64,000 nucleotides of DNA from Deltaproteobacteria bacterium (GCA_024279915.1 JAJRRB010000062.1:40213-104212), one strand, 5' to 3'; shown: positions 8,373 to 17,011, numbered from the stretch's first letter. The notes: generated by a model not told the origin, from the sequence alone. Made by a program: numbers and translations.

Positions 8373-8450
8373 TCTGTCATCCTCGAATGGTTTTATCGGG
8401 GATCCATCTTTTAAGGTCTGGATTCCCGATTACACCCTCGGGAATGACAA
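8373..8450. repeat. Interspersed 77-bp repeat with inverted ends, copy 1
   Basis: Begins TCTGTCATCCTCGAATG and ends CCTCGGGAATGACA. The outer ends (TGTCATCC and GGAATGACA) are near-perfect inverted repeats, and GGGGATCCA with TGGATTCCC forms an inner arm. A second nearly identical copy lies at 60071-60149, and the first 10-13 bases recur at 39911. This looks like a short non-autonomous mobile hairpin element. Confidence 0.7.
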
Positions 8451-8486
8451 TCTTTAATCGTAACCTGAATAGCAACTACTTAAATA

Positions 8487-8933
8487 TCAGGCCAGTTGGA
8501 ACAAGTTTCTTTTCTCATCGACACTATGATTTATAAAACTAAGTTGCGCAGCATTCCTGCCATCACGTCCTTCACGCGCCCAGATCACCTTAGCAGTTAA
8601 CCGCACCTGATCCCTTCCCTGCACATCGACATAGAGGGAGATCTCCTGGTCTGTCTTCAAACAGGCTGAACTCTCCATAAAAGCGTACGCCTTGCTAATG
8701 GAGATCAACCGACCTGGAATAGGGATGTCATCTTCTTTACTGAGAAAAATGTGGACTGCCCAGTCAATTGTTTTTTTGTCTTCTTCTGTCGTTTGATCGG
8801 AGGCAGAGATTACTGGGATAATTTGGTTTTTCTTACGCAGGGCAAGGACGAAGTTGCGGATCACCCAGAGGAAGAAACCGACGACGGAAAGCATGGCGAT
8901 GTAGCTGAGGGCGATGTTGGATTTCATGGCCAT
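8487..8933 (-). CDS. Membrane-anchored PilZ-like domain protein
   Basis: 148 residues: one N-terminal membrane helix (residues about 8-30), then a cytoplasmic domain of about 90 residues whose strand pattern (GRLISISKAYAFMES, ISLYVDVQGRDQVRLTAKVIWAR, NAAQLSFI) resembles PilZ domains. The c-di-GMP signature (RxxxR and D/NxSxxG) is not present, so it would be a non-binding or very divergent PilZ. It is the last gene of the minor-pilin cluster, 45 bases after pilY1, which suggests a role in pilus assembly or adhesion control. The family assignment is tentative. Confidence 0.55.
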   Translation of the reverse strand: MAMKSNIALSYIAMLSVVGFFLWVIRNFVLALRKKNQIIPVISASDQTTEEDKKTIDWAVHIFLSKEDDIPIPGRLISISKAYAFMESSACLKTDQEISLYVDVQGRDQVRLTAKVIWAREGRDGRNAAQLSFINHSVDEKRNLFQLA

Positions 8934-8978
8934 ATCAAAACAAGTAAGATGTCGGTCAACTTCGTTCTCGACGAAGAA

Positions 8979-11900
8979 TTATTTGATTTGGCGCCAGTAG
9001 TAGCGCCTGAGGACTGCATTGTTATCTACATCTATCATTAACAACTTGCCAGCAGAACCGACCACCAGTGTGGTTACGTCACCAATTGTGGTCAAAACCA
9101 GGTCCGGTGTAACTGAAGTACCAATGGTAGCAGACCTGTCTGTTTTGGTCAGTTCGTCATCGCTACCATCAAGATTCATCACCGCCGCACCGGTTCTGTG
9201 GTCAACGGCATACAGTCGAGAAACACCTAAGTCAAATTCTGTTGTGCAGGGGTCGTTTGAAACAGAGGTATCCACGCCCGGCGTGAAGGTATTAAAAAAG
9301 ACCTTGCCATCGATGACCTTGGGTGATGATGTAATCTTTTCTCCATCATGTTCCATACGAATAAACCAACCGGAGCCATCGTTGAGTGCTGAATTGACAG
9401 TCGCTTTTTGCGCTGCTGTGCCATCCTGAACCAGGTTGTCGGTCACATCGACCAAGTCAGTAACAAAATCAACATTCTTATAAACGACGTCACCATTTAC
9501 GTCGACGATATCATTACCATCTGCGTCTTCTGCCGGATCCCACTTGTTACAAATCGTATAAAAGGCATCGACATTGTCGGTGTTAGTCAAATGTTCACGA
9601 TCGCCGGTTCCGAAGTAGAGGCACTCACCGTCATACTCAATGGTGGCATCCGGCTTGGTCATGAATTTCTGCCCCAGAGGATCAGTCGTCGCAACACTGC
9701 TTGTGTTTACGTAATCGACCGTTGCGGGCAAATCGAGCAGAACCAGTTTCTCCCACTTATCATCGGTAGCATCATATTTTGCACCGAATACTTTGCCACC
9801 TAGATCGCCGGCGTAAGCACGGTTGATATAGTCACTGTCGGTGGCATCAAACGCTGTGACATCGAGAATCGAATGCTGCATCTCCGGCAAGCTGGTATCG
9901 AGGTTAATCCAGTTGCCGCCGTTAATATTCAAGCCGACCAAGGATCCGGTTAGTGCATTAATGGTGTAGATGGCACGTCCTGTTATTTCAGTTGGTTGCG
10001 GTATAGATGCAGGAAAGGTGTTGGTCTCATAGCGAGGATCGTAGCCACCCGCCAACAGGAACACATCTTCAAACGTCTCAGTGCCACTATCAAGGTAGCG
10101 TACTCGTTTTCGCTGAGGTTTTGCCCAAGATTGGCCGAGGACAGCCTCGTCACCATCAGCATTCTGCAGCTTTTGTTCAATCACCTGGTATTTCCAATAA
10201 GGATCTGCAGGGTCAGTGACGTCGAGAGCATAATAACGTTCACCCCCGCGCCCTTCGCCGAAGAACAACATCTTGACAGTGCTCCCGCCATCAACAAGAG
10301 TTTCAATTACGGGAGAACCATCAACAAAATAGTCATGGGAGCCACTCTCCAGAAGATGCAGGCGGGTCAACTGCTTTGGTGGAACAAAAGCCCATTCCTC
10401 ACCTCCATCTTCAGCACAGATCACATGTAACATACCGTCATTAGCACCGACAAAAATATAGTCATCCGGGGTATTGCCATCACCATTGCAATCCTGAGTA
10501 TAGCTTTCCACTAATGGTTCGGAGTGGACGATATCCCCCAAAGTCCAAGGAGCTATCGTGCCATCAGCGTAGATCACATCTGTCCCATCAAGCGTTAAGT
10601 TGACAAGGTCGTCAGGAGGTGTGGTCGGATAAATTGCAGTGAGGAGGGCTTCCAGTCGATTATTGGTTGTGGTTTTAAATTCATTATTCTGGTGGCTAAG
10701 TTTCCGCTGCGTTGCGTTACTCGAGGTATCAATGTAATTGGCAGTCTCATCGACATAGGTATACGTATAAACATTACGGCTATTATTGCTATTCAGACGC
10801 TCTCCACCCCCCCCTTTGCTAACGTCCAAGACGTCGGCTGCGCTAGACCAGTAAGACTGGGCTGTGGGCTTGATATAACCCTCCTTGCCAGCAATATAGC
10901 CAGCTGCAGTTGGATCAGTTGGATAAGTGGCTACAACGTCATTAACGTCCAGCAAGACGCCATCTACTAAATTATATGCCTTCAGGTTACCCATCCAGCG
11001 GCCATCTGATTGCGGCTTGAAGAAGGGCATGTAGACCTTATTGCCAGCCTGAATCTGGTTGTCGGGATTACGGGGAATCACCGGAGGAGCATAGGTGGCG
11101 TTGGCTTCCGCTGCTACACTAGCCAAAATTTCTTCTAAGACAGTTGTCAATTCACCAGCATCGGCCGCAGATTTGTACAACCCGCCACCATTATCAGCAG
11201 TGTCTTCCAGAAGCTGTTGCTCTGTCGCGAAGCCAATTGTATGGGTGCGTATGAATTGCGTCTTATATTCGTCGCCACTCGATATAAGAGATGTTTTGCA
11301 GTTATTATGAAAAAGATAATAGGCGACATCGTCGAGATAATCAGAGCCATAACCCTCATCATCATCACCAGGATAAGAGTCATACAAGTTGTCGTCACTT
11401 TGACTTCCAGGTTCGTCACAACCATTTGGATCACAACCATCCCCATCCGCGTCACCGCTAGCAGCACTACCATCTATGTAGATCTCCGTTGACAGTTTAT
11501 CATCCAGATCAAAAGTAGGAGCACCGTCCGTCATAAGAATAATGTAATTTTTTTGGCAGGAATAATCTACAGGTGATTCGTAAGTAATATTGTTGAACCA
11601 ACTCGTTTCCCCTGCGAAATAAAGGCCCGCTTCAGCAAGGGTTTCCGCCAGCGGGGTAAAGGTATAATTGTCACTATCCGTTGATGGGTCTATGGCATCT
11701 ATTGCAGTGACAATTGTTGAGTTGTCATCTCGGGACTCACACGGCTCAACTATATAACCACCATTTTTATTAGAATTGAATTTCATCAAACCGAAACGAA
11801 CATTTTCATTGTCCGAATCATTAACCAAATCCGTTACAACACGCTTAGCAATCGACAAACGTGTTTCTCCATCGATCTCGTTAAGAACCATACTTGATGA

Positions 11901-12041
11901 ATTATCGAAAATAATCAGAACATTCGGCGGAACGCCTCCTGTCGACCCTCCAAAGATTTCCAAATCATCGGCAAACGTTGTGGTTATTGACATAAAGAAT
12001 ATTATGCAAATGAACAAACAGAAAATATTCCGTTTCAACAT
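8979..12041 (-). CDS. pilY1: Type IV pilus tip adhesin/assembly protein PilY1
   Basis: 1020 residues from the ATG at 12041, which has a GGGGG site five bases upstream (a GTG at 12056 would add five residues). A signal peptide ends near FADD. A von Willebrand A domain follows, with MIDAS motif FDNSSSM and the second-motif segment LMTDGAPT; it carries an Asp-rich Ca-binding insert (DADGDGCDPNGCDE). The C-terminal half is the PilC/PilY1 beta-propeller domain (IFVGANDGMLHV, GEGRGGERYYALDVTDP, ending RRYYWRQ). PilY1 sits at the pilus tip, promotes extension and adhesion and is exported with the minor pilins encoded upstream. Confidence 0.9.
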   Translation of the reverse strand: MLKRNIFCLFICIIFFMSITTTFADDLEIFGGSTGGVPPNVLIIFDNSSSMVLNEIDGETRLSIAKRVVTDLVNDSDNENVRFGLMKFNSNKNGGYIVEPCESRDDNSTIVTAIDAIDPSTDSDNYTFTPLAETLAEAGLYFAGETSWFNNITYESPVDYSCQKNYIILMTDGAPTFDLDDKLSTEIYIDGSAASGDADGDGCDPNGCDEPGSQSDDNLYDSYPGDDDEGYGSDYLDDVAYYLFHNNCKTSLISSGDEYKTQFIRTHTIGFATEQQLLEDTADNGGGLYKSAADAGELTTVLEEILASVAAEANATYAPPVIPRNPDNQIQAGNKVYMPFFKPQSDGRWMGNLKAYNLVDGVLLDVNDVVATYPTDPTAAGYIAGKEGYIKPTAQSYWSSAADVLDVSKGGGGERLNSNNSRNVYTYTYVDETANYIDTSSNATQRKLSHQNNEFKTTTNNRLEALLTAIYPTTPPDDLVNLTLDGTDVIYADGTIAPWTLGDIVHSEPLVESYTQDCNGDGNTPDDYIFVGANDGMLHVICAEDGGEEWAFVPPKQLTRLHLLESGSHDYFVDGSPVIETLVDGGSTVKMLFFGEGRGGERYYALDVTDPADPYWKYQVIEQKLQNADGDEAVLGQSWAKPQRKRVRYLDSGTETFEDVFLLAGGYDPRYETNTFPASIPQPTEITGRAIYTINALTGSLVGLNINGGNWINLDTSLPEMQHSILDVTAFDATDSDYINRAYAGDLGGKVFGAKYDATDDKWEKLVLLDLPATVDYVNTSSVATTDPLGQKFMTKPDATIEYDGECLYFGTGDREHLTNTDNVDAFYTICNKWDPAEDADGNDIVDVNGDVVYKNVDFVTDLVDVTDNLVQDGTAAQKATVNSALNDGSGWFIRMEHDGEKITSSPKVIDGKVFFNTFTPGVDTSVSNDPCTTEFDLGVSRLYAVDHRTGAAVMNLDGSDDELTKTDRSATIGTSVTPDLVLTTIGDVTTLVVGSAGKLLMIDVDNNAVLRRYYWRQIK

Positions 12042-12073
12042 ATGGACCCCCGACACAATGTTTTTAATTGAGA

Positions 12074-12571
12074 CTACTTGGGTACAATTCGATAAACCCC
12101 AATCTGGAGTTCCTTGCCACCTGCTACCGAGTTGATGCTGTAACGCCTGGTCACAGTGCTATTGACGCCCGAACTGGAACCGGCAGGGGGCGTAGATTCA
12201 TGTCTTTGAGCCGGTTGGCCATTGGTCACAGCAACACCAGCATCACTCTGGATAGGCCGCAGTGTAATCTCAGCGACAACACGCTGGTTTACCGGATCTG
12301 CTGCCGAGGTTGGATCCTTGATCGTATTATAAACCACGGCCGTAGTGACATCCGCACTTAATGAATCGGCGAAGTCACCAAATTTTTCCATGGCGACATT
12401 GAGACCTGCTTCAGCATCAAAAAACTTCTGAGCTTTTGATTTGCTGCCGCCAACCCACTGCAGTTCATAGCCCGTCGATGTCAGCGCAACAACCCAGAAG
12501 GCCGAAAGAGTAAAGACCGTGATCAGGACCAAGATAATAACCCGGCCATCTTCATTATTGTGTACATTCAT
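12074..12571 (-). CDS. PilX-like minor pilus assembly protein
   Basis: 165 residues with one N-terminal hydrophobic helix (GRVIILVLITVFTLSAFWVVAL), then the conserved PilX-type segment FFDAEAGLNVAMEKF. It lacks the usual Glu5 context of major pilins, as is common in PilX_N proteins. Placement between pilW and pilY1 supports the call. PilX-type proteins form part of the minor-pilin priming complex that carries PilY1. It starts 21 bases after the pilW stop. Confidence 0.78.
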   Translation of the reverse strand: MNVHNNEDGRVIILVLITVFTLSAFWVVALTSTGYELQWVGGSKSKAQKFFDAEAGLNVAMEKFGDFADSLSADVTTAVVYNTIKDPTSAADPVNQRVVAEITLRPIQSDAGVAVTNGQPAQRHESTPPAGSSSGVNSTVTRRYSINSVAGGKELQIGVYRIVPK

Positions 12572-12592
12572 CGGTCATAAATCCTTGCCACC

Positions 12593-13189
12593 TCAAGGGT
12601 TGCGCAAGTCAACTCGGGTCGAATAAGTACGGGTAAAATCGCCACCGCGATATTTGGTATCTTTAAAGCTTACACTTAACTCAAACCATCTAATGTCATC
12701 GACATTAGCGGGCGAAGACACCCCGGATGCATCAAAACTCTTCAACTGTAATGAAGTAACATTCTTAGCGATGTCTTGCGACCAGACGGGAGTTCCATTC
12801 TCGTCACGAAAAGTCCGTTTTATAATTCCAGAATTAAATTCCAGCAAAATATTTTCACCAAAATCGAGCACCCCATCAAGATCGGAGTCTCTATCGAACC
12901 AGATACTTCGGATAGCATCAGGGGCTGAGGGGTCTACGGGTAAAACAGGGATTATCCCGCCAACCCCATTGAAGCTTGGGGAATTAAGAGGATTCAAACC
13001 GGCCTCCCGCAAAGCCTGGGCAATGAATTCCATGGCAAGACGCCCATCCCGCTGGGCATCCAAAATCTTATTCTGATCCATAAAAGTCCGGTTCGAAGTA
13101 ACAAACAAACTCATCACAAACATACCAACGACTGAGGCCAACACCATCACCACCAAGATTTCCACCAAGGTCATTCCTCGTTGGTTCAT
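12593..13189 (-). CDS. Type IV minor pilin PilW-like
   Basis: 198 residues from the ATG at 13189; an upstream in-frame start at 13207 would overlap the pilV gene. Class III prepilin leader MNQRG followed by MTLVEILVVMVLASVVGMF, with the processing Gly and Glu5 present. The remainder (DAQRDGRLAMEFIAQALREAGLNP) is characteristic of PilW. Cleaved and methylated by PilD, assembled at the pilus tip complex. One base separates it from the pilV stop. Confidence 0.85.
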   Translation of the reverse strand: MNQRGMTLVEILVVMVLASVVGMFVMSLFVTSNRTFMDQNKILDAQRDGRLAMEFIAQALREAGLNPLNSPSFNGVGGIIPVLPVDPSAPDAIRSIWFDRDSDLDGVLDFGENILLEFNSGIIKRTFRDENGTPVWSQDIAKNVTSLQLKSFDASGVSSPANVDDIRWFELSVSFKDTKYRGGDFTRTYSTRVDLRNP

Positions 13190-13190
13190 G

Positions 13191-13586
13191 CTATAGCTCC
13201 CGAGCATAAGATTTGAGGCGCATCTGGTGGTTGCCTTTATTATCGACCCAGCTAACTGTGACTGTTATCCATTGTGAATTATCGTCCGGAACCGTTGAGT
13301 CGTTCGCTTCAATCAGCCAGACTCTTGAGTAGTTGTCGGGTGCATCGGAGCTAGCAGAGAGGGTGGTAACATCCTGAAGAAGAAGTTCTTCCATCTTCTC
13401 TTGGGCCAGCAAGTTAGCCTGGGTCATTCGGTTGGCGAGTGCGTTGCCGTTAATACTCATCAAAGTCATGGACATAACAGCCAGAACACCAATGGAAAAG
13501 ATGACCAGCGAGACCATGAGTTCAACGAGCGTGACACCGGAAGGATTAGATGAACGGAAAAGGATTATGTGGAAAATACGACGCAT
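13191..13586 (-). CDS. Type IV minor pilin PilV-like
   Basis: 131 residues. The leader ends RSSNPSG, then VTLVELMVSLVIFSIGVLAV, a prepilin cleavage and assembly helix with Glu5. AQEKMEELL after the helix is typical of PilV. First gene of the pilV-pilW-pilX-pilY1 cluster on the minus strand. No FimT/FimU or PilE gene is visible nearby, so other minor pilins must be encoded elsewhere. A G-run about ten bases before the ATG may act as a ribosome site. Confidence 0.83.
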   Translation of the reverse strand: MRRIFHIILFRSSNPSGVTLVELMVSLVIFSIGVLAVMSMTLMSINGNALANRMTQANLLAQEKMEELLLQDVTTLSASSDAPDNYSRVWLIEANDSTVPDDNSQWITVTVSWVDNKGNHQMRLKSYAREL

Positions 13587-13634
13587 CAGAATTGGTTCCC
13601 CCCCAACGAAGCTTGGCTCAGTTTAGCGATTGAA

Positions 13635-13657
13635 GCAAAAAAAAGCAATTGATTGCT
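13635..13657 (-). terminator. Weak terminator after the MnmM-like gene
   Basis: On the minus strand AGCAA-TCAA-TTGCT is followed by a run of eight T. The stem is only five pairs, so this is a tentative terminator between the methylase gene and pilV. Confidence 0.4.
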
Positions 13658-13709
13658 GGGGATATCCTGACTAGCACACAGGTAGGTAAACCAAGAGGTT
13701 GCTCTACTT

Positions 13710-14321
13710 TTAGGAGAGGAACTGTCTGAGTTCTGCAACGAGCAGATATGGTGCTTCAGGACTATTGACAACCGTCAGGCGCAAAACCTGCCAAGCATCA
13801 CATGGAAGCAGTGCAAGAAGAGAAGCCACCACATCACCCTCTTCTCCCCCACCCGGATGTGCCGGATAAACAGTCACAACAAGGCGTCCTCCAGGAGCCA
13901 GCAGCCCAAGTGACTGCTCCAGTGCAGCCAAGGTTGAGTCCGGACGTGTGACCAACGCCTGATCACCACCCGGCAAATAACCAAGATTTGCCATAATGGC
14001 TTTGGCAGGATGATGCAACACTTTGTCAATGGTACTGTGGCAAGCTTTAATCAGAAAAATTCCAGATTGTTCCGGGAGGGTTTGATCAGTAGGCCAACTG
14101 TTTACTGCGAGGTCATTTGTTTGTAGAAACTCTGTGGTTTGCTCAATAGCTGTGGCCTGCACGTCAAACGCGACAACCTGCCCTTCCAGGCCGACAGCCT
14201 TCGCCAAGGTATATGTATCTCTACCCTTACCGGCAGTTAGATCAACAGCCAGATCACCGGGGCTAAGAACTTCGCAGGCTAATTGCTGGCTCCAGGAGAC
14301 AATATTGACTAAGGAAGACAT
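13710..14321 (-). CDS. MnmM/YtqB-family SAM-dependent RNA methyltransferase (PF06962)
   Basis: 203 residues. Motif I is DLTAGKGRDTYTLA (residues 27-40), a SAM-binding acidic turn follows (VVAFDVQATAIEQT), and the family hallmark NLGYLPGGD replaces the NPPY-like motif. PF06962 enzymes such as B. subtilis YtqB act at the tRNA wobble uridine (nm5U to mnm5U, MnmM), so the same reaction is the best guess here. The assignment rests on the motifs alone. It lies 67 bases after the terB-like gene; that gap holds a GC-rich GCGGGACGCGGAAC-type repeat that recurs near 36033-36047. Confidence 0.78.
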   Translation of the reverse strand: MSSLVNIVSWSQQLACEVLSPGDLAVDLTAGKGRDTYTLAKAVGLEGQVVAFDVQATAIEQTTEFLQTNDLAVNSWPTDQTLPEQSGIFLIKACHSTIDKVLHHPAKAIMANLGYLPGGDQALVTRPDSTLAALEQSLGLLAPGGRLVVTVYPAHPGGGEEGDVVASLLALLPCDAWQVLRLTVVNSPEAPYLLVAELRQFLS

Positions 14322-14388
14322 GAAGCGCGGGACGCGGAACGAGGGATGCGAAAAGGCAAATTCTTCATTTCAGAGTGCTGATAACTGA

Positions 14389-14853
14389 TCACGACTTCCG
14401 ATCTGGACAAACCTCATCAAGCACCTTCAATTTTCGATCAATAACGTCTTTATGATCGAGACGCAACAAGGCGGCAAGCTGTCGGGCCAAAGCATCTTCG
14501 TGCTTGTCGAGCGTGCCGTCAGCGTAAATCACCCGCCAAATGCCTTCCATGACATCAAGCTTTTCCGCACGGCTGAAATGAGCGTTGATCTCGCGGGCGA
14601 ACTGAAAAAGGTCGAGGCTTTCTTCGCGATGCTGATGAGAGTAATCGACCAGTTCAGCAACTGCTGCTGCGGAAAGGTCAAATTTCTTGGCAAGCAGGTC
14701 GTGGACAACTGTTGCCTCAACCGACTGGTAATGACCATCGCTATGAGCAACTTCCATGAGCAGAGCACAGGTGGCAACCTGGACCCTTTCAAAGCGACTC
14801 TTTTCGGTGACCTCACCTTCTCCCTGCAACAGATTCATAATACGATTAAACAT
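14389..14853 (-). CDS. TerB-like (COG4103) helical protein
   Basis: 154 residues, all-helical, with the TerB-type EVAHSDGHYQSVE and GIWRVIYADGTLDKHED repeats: two Asp-Gly metal-binding loops spaced as in the tellurite-resistance TerB fold. No other ter gene is present, so the tellurite label should not be taken as function. The TerB fold is also found in uncharacterised stress and membrane-associated proteins. It starts 5 bases after the DUF190 stop and belongs to the crcB-DUF190-terB run. Confidence 0.8.
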   Translation of the reverse strand: MFNRIMNLLQGEGEVTEKSRFERVQVATCALLMEVAHSDGHYQSVEATVVHDLLAKKFDLSAAAVAELVDYSHQHREESLDLFQFAREINAHFSRAEKLDVMEGIWRVIYADGTLDKHEDALARQLAALLRLDHKDVIDRKLKVLDEVCPDRKS

Positions 14854-14858
14854 ATACT

Positions 14859-15194
14859 TTAATTGTCCTTGTGAAAATTAATAACACGGGCCTTTTCCAG
14901 AGTGATCAAACCACCCTGAAACATCCCCTCAATAAGTGGCAGAACGGCATCTATCTTTTTTTCCTTATCAACCACCTCGATAACCACGGGAAGATCACTG
15001 ATCAAACGCAAGAAACGGTCGGAGTGCACTTCACTCTTGCCACCGTAGCCCATAGCCCCTTTTATAACCGTCGCTCCGGCCACACTTTCAGCGCGAAACA
15101 ACTCGACCAGAGCCTCGTAAAGAGGTTTGTTTTCATAACGGTCACTCTCGCCGACAAAGATCCGCATCAGGGTAATCTCTTCCTGTTTCAACAT
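14859..15194 (-). CDS. DUF190 family protein (PF02641)
   Basis: 111 residues from the ATG at 15194, chosen because GAGGAAAGT precedes it; the longer frame overlaps crcB. LMRIFVGESDRYENKPLYEALVE and ATVIKGAMGYGG are hallmarks of DUF190, a small PII/GlnB-like ferredoxin-fold protein. DUF190 genes often sit beside crcB, as here (37 bases downstream), so a regulatory role for the fluoride channel is plausible but unproven. Confidence 0.87.
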   Translation of the reverse strand: MLKQEEITLMRIFVGESDRYENKPLYEALVELFRAESVAGATVIKGAMGYGGKSEVHSDRFLRLISDLPVVIEVVDKEKKIDAVLPLIEGMFQGGLITLEKARVINFHKDN

Positions 15195-15231
15195 ACTTTC
15201 CTCGCTTTCGCAGGTTAATACCTGGATCAGT

Positions 15232-15603
15232 TCACATCTGTCGAGCCAGATAAATACCGACAAGTGCGGCAACCACACAGACAGTGACATTCAAAAGGAT
15301 ATTTACCCCTGCTGCGACCATACTGCCCTTTTCCAATAACCGCACCGTTTCGTAAGAGAAAGTGGAGAAGGTCGTAAAACCGCCCATAAACCCAACGGTA
15401 AGTCCAAATCGCAGTTCGGGGCTCAACAAGGTGCTGCGCAGACTACCTTCCATAATCAAACCGAGCAGAAGAGAGCCAATCACATTGACCGCAAGAGTAC
15501 CATAAGGCAGAGTCTTACCAGCCAGGCTATAGACCCAGCCAGAAACCATGTAGCGTGCAACGCACCCCATGCCACCGAATATGCCCAAGTAGATGATTTT
15601 CAC
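15232..15603 (-). CDS. crcB: Fluoride ion channel CrcB/Fluc
   Basis: 123 residues with four membrane helices. The motifs GGMGCVARY near the N-terminus, YGTLAVNVIGS (pore Asn) and GFMGGFTTFSTFSYE (the Phe-box and Na-binding turn) define the dual-topology Fluc channel, which expels fluoride. A single-copy gene implies a homodimer. I searched the upstream leader for the fluoride riboswitch and did not find it. Followed by the DUF190 gene. Confidence 0.93.
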   Translation of the reverse strand: MKIIYLGIFGGMGCVARYMVSGWVYSLAGKTLPYGTLAVNVIGSLLLGLIMEGSLRSTLLSPELRFGLTVGFMGGFTTFSTFSYETVRLLEKGSMVAAGVNILLNVTVCVVAALVGIYLARQM

Positions 15604-15678
15604 TTAGAAATATTGCCCTAAATTGCCATCGGAAGATTTACCACTGTGCCGATTGAGGTTTACTGAGAACTAGATATA

Positions 15679-15825
15679 TTAAAAATTCGTGTGAAAAAGA
15701 GCTTCAAAATCGGTACCACATGCCGGGCATACAACCCTGACCTTATCTTTTCCCGGATTTTTTGCACAAGCCGTCAAAAGTACAACAACAAAGAGAACCA
15801 ACAGTAGGTTGCAAAAACGGTGCAT
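15679..15825 (-). CDS. 48-residue lipoprotein with CPxCG motif
   Basis: A complete small reading frame on the minus strand: start at 15825 preceded by CGGAGGAAA, stop TAA at 15679-15681. The sequence begins MHRFCNLLLVLFVVVLLTAC, so it has a lipobox (LTAC, Cys20). The 28-residue mature part contains CPACG (33-37) and one His, like half of a zinc ribbon. Not recognised as a known family. Good ribosome site, lipobox and intact frame support it as a real microprotein gene. It lies 75 bases upstream of crcB and could head that operon. Confidence 0.6.
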   Translation of the reverse strand: MHRFCNLLLVLFVVVLLTACAKNPGKDKVRVVCPACGTDFEALFHTNF

Positions 15826-15965
15826 AACAATTTCCTCCGATCATGGCCCTATAAATAACATGACACGATAGATATAAACGGGATTCAGACCAGCATTATG
15901 CGGTGGACACGACAAACTGTCAACTTTTCATAACGTCTTTCCGAGCACCTTACTTCAGAGTCTTC

Positions 15966-15994
15966 TTGCATAATTACATTCATTTTGGTACATA
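15966..15994 (+). promoter_or_regulatory. Possible rpoH promoter
   Basis: TTGCAT at 15966-15971 and TACATA at 15989-15994 with 17-base spacing give a weak sigma-70-like match. It lies directly upstream of the CIRCE element, so the operator would cover the start of transcription. Confidence 0.35.
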
Positions 15995-15997
15995 TGT

Positions 15998-16024
15998 TTA
16001 GCACTCTATCAGTGAGAGTGCCAA
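15998..16024 (+). promoter_or_regulatory. CIRCE operator (HrcA binding site) upstream of rpoH
   Basis: TTAGCACTC (15998-16006), a 9-base spacer, then GAGTGCCAA (16016-16024). This matches the CIRCE consensus TTAGCACTC-N9-GAGTGCTAA at 17 of 18 arm positions. It is 30 bases before the rpoH start codon. HrcA, a heat-labile repressor, normally binds here. Confidence 0.9.
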
Positions 16025-16054
16025 AACCATAAATTTTAGAGGACATAGAGAATT

Positions 16055-16900
16055 ATGAGCACATTGAATCTACCGATCACAACCGACACCTTTGAGCATT
16101 ACATGGTTCAGGTTAATCGCTTTGATCTGTTGAGTGCCGAAGAGGAGCACGATCTGGCGATACAACAGCTGCAAGAGGGCAATATGGACGCAGCCCACCG
16201 CCTGATCTGTGCCAACTTGCGCTTTGTCGTCAAGGTTGCCAACGAATACCGTGGCTATTGGTTGCGCCTACTTGATCTCGTTCAAGAAGGCAACATAGGC
16301 CTGATGAAGGCCGTCAAGAAGTTCGACCCAGCTCGTGGCACGCGACTGATCACTTATGCCGTATGGTGGATCCGCGCCTACATCCAGAACTACGTTATGC
16401 GCAGTTGGTCACTGGTCAAAATCGGCACCACTCCAACGCAGAAGAAACTCTTCTTCAAGCTGGCCCAAACCCGTAACGCCTTGCGCAACTTGACCGGCTC
16501 AGAGCAGATCGAGGACATCGCCCGGGAACTTGAGGTTAATGAAACTGTCGTCGCCGAGATGACTCAGCGTATGGGAAGCCGTGACACCTCGCTTGATGTC
16601 GAATTGACTGAAGGCGAAGGCTATACCCTGCTCAGCACTCTGGTTGATAAAAGTGACAATCAAGAAGACCTCCTCCTTGACAATGAGGAGCAACAACTCA
16701 ACACGGAACGCACCTCAGCGGCTCTGGAGGTACTGAAACCCCGAGAACGGCATATTATCGAGCAGAGGATTCTGGCTGACCCTCCCAGTACTCTGCAGGA
16801 TCTTGCCAATGAATACGGCATCAGCCGAGAACGTATTCGTCAGATTGAGCAAAACGCTCTTGGCAAGCTACGCACAGCAATGTCTGCAGAGCTGTCCTGA
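16055..16900 (+). CDS. rpoH: Heat-shock sigma factor RpoH (sigma-32)
   Basis: 281 residues, the usual size. Region 2 (NLRFVVKVANEYRG, DLVQEGNIGLMKAVKKFDP, LITYAVWWIRAYIQNYV) is intact. The RpoH box, diagnostic for this sigma class, is QKKLFFKLA (residues 129-137). Region 4 ends ISRERIRQIEQNALGKLR. It directs RNA polymerase to chaperone and protease promoters. A CIRCE operator lies just upstream, linking its transcription to HrcA. Confidence 0.95.
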   Translation: MSTLNLPITTDTFEHYMVQVNRFDLLSAEEEHDLAIQQLQEGNMDAAHRLICANLRFVVKVANEYRGYWLRLLDLVQEGNIGLMKAVKKFDPARGTRLITYAVWWIRAYIQNYVMRSWSLVKIGTTPTQKKLFFKLAQTRNALRNLTGSEQIEDIARELEVNETVVAEMTQRMGSRDTSLDVELTEGEGYTLLSTLVDKSDNQEDLLLDNEEQQLNTERTSAALEVLKPRERHIIEQRILADPPSTLQDLANEYGISRERIRQIEQNALGKLRTAMSAELS

Positions 16901-17011
16901 GAGTTTATTAACCAAGGAAACGATTGACAAACAGACCGATTTCCCGTTATCTAAAGCCTTCATTCATCAACAACTTTAACATAACAAAAGACACCATCAG
17001 GAACAGTTAGA

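Noticed and set aside
13800..14400. GCGGGACGCGGAACGAGGG-type runs as an origin or phage site
   Set aside because: Similar short runs recur at about 35905 and 36033; they are better seen as a minor dispersed repeat without a defined function.
14389..14853. Tellurite-resistance operon
   Set aside because: Only a TerB-fold gene is present; no terA, terC, terD or terZ nearby, so a resistance role is not supported.
15604..15700. Fluoride riboswitch upstream of crcB
   Set aside because: The conserved fluoride-aptamer blocks could not be found in the minus-strand leader; the only gene-like feature there is the small lipoprotein.
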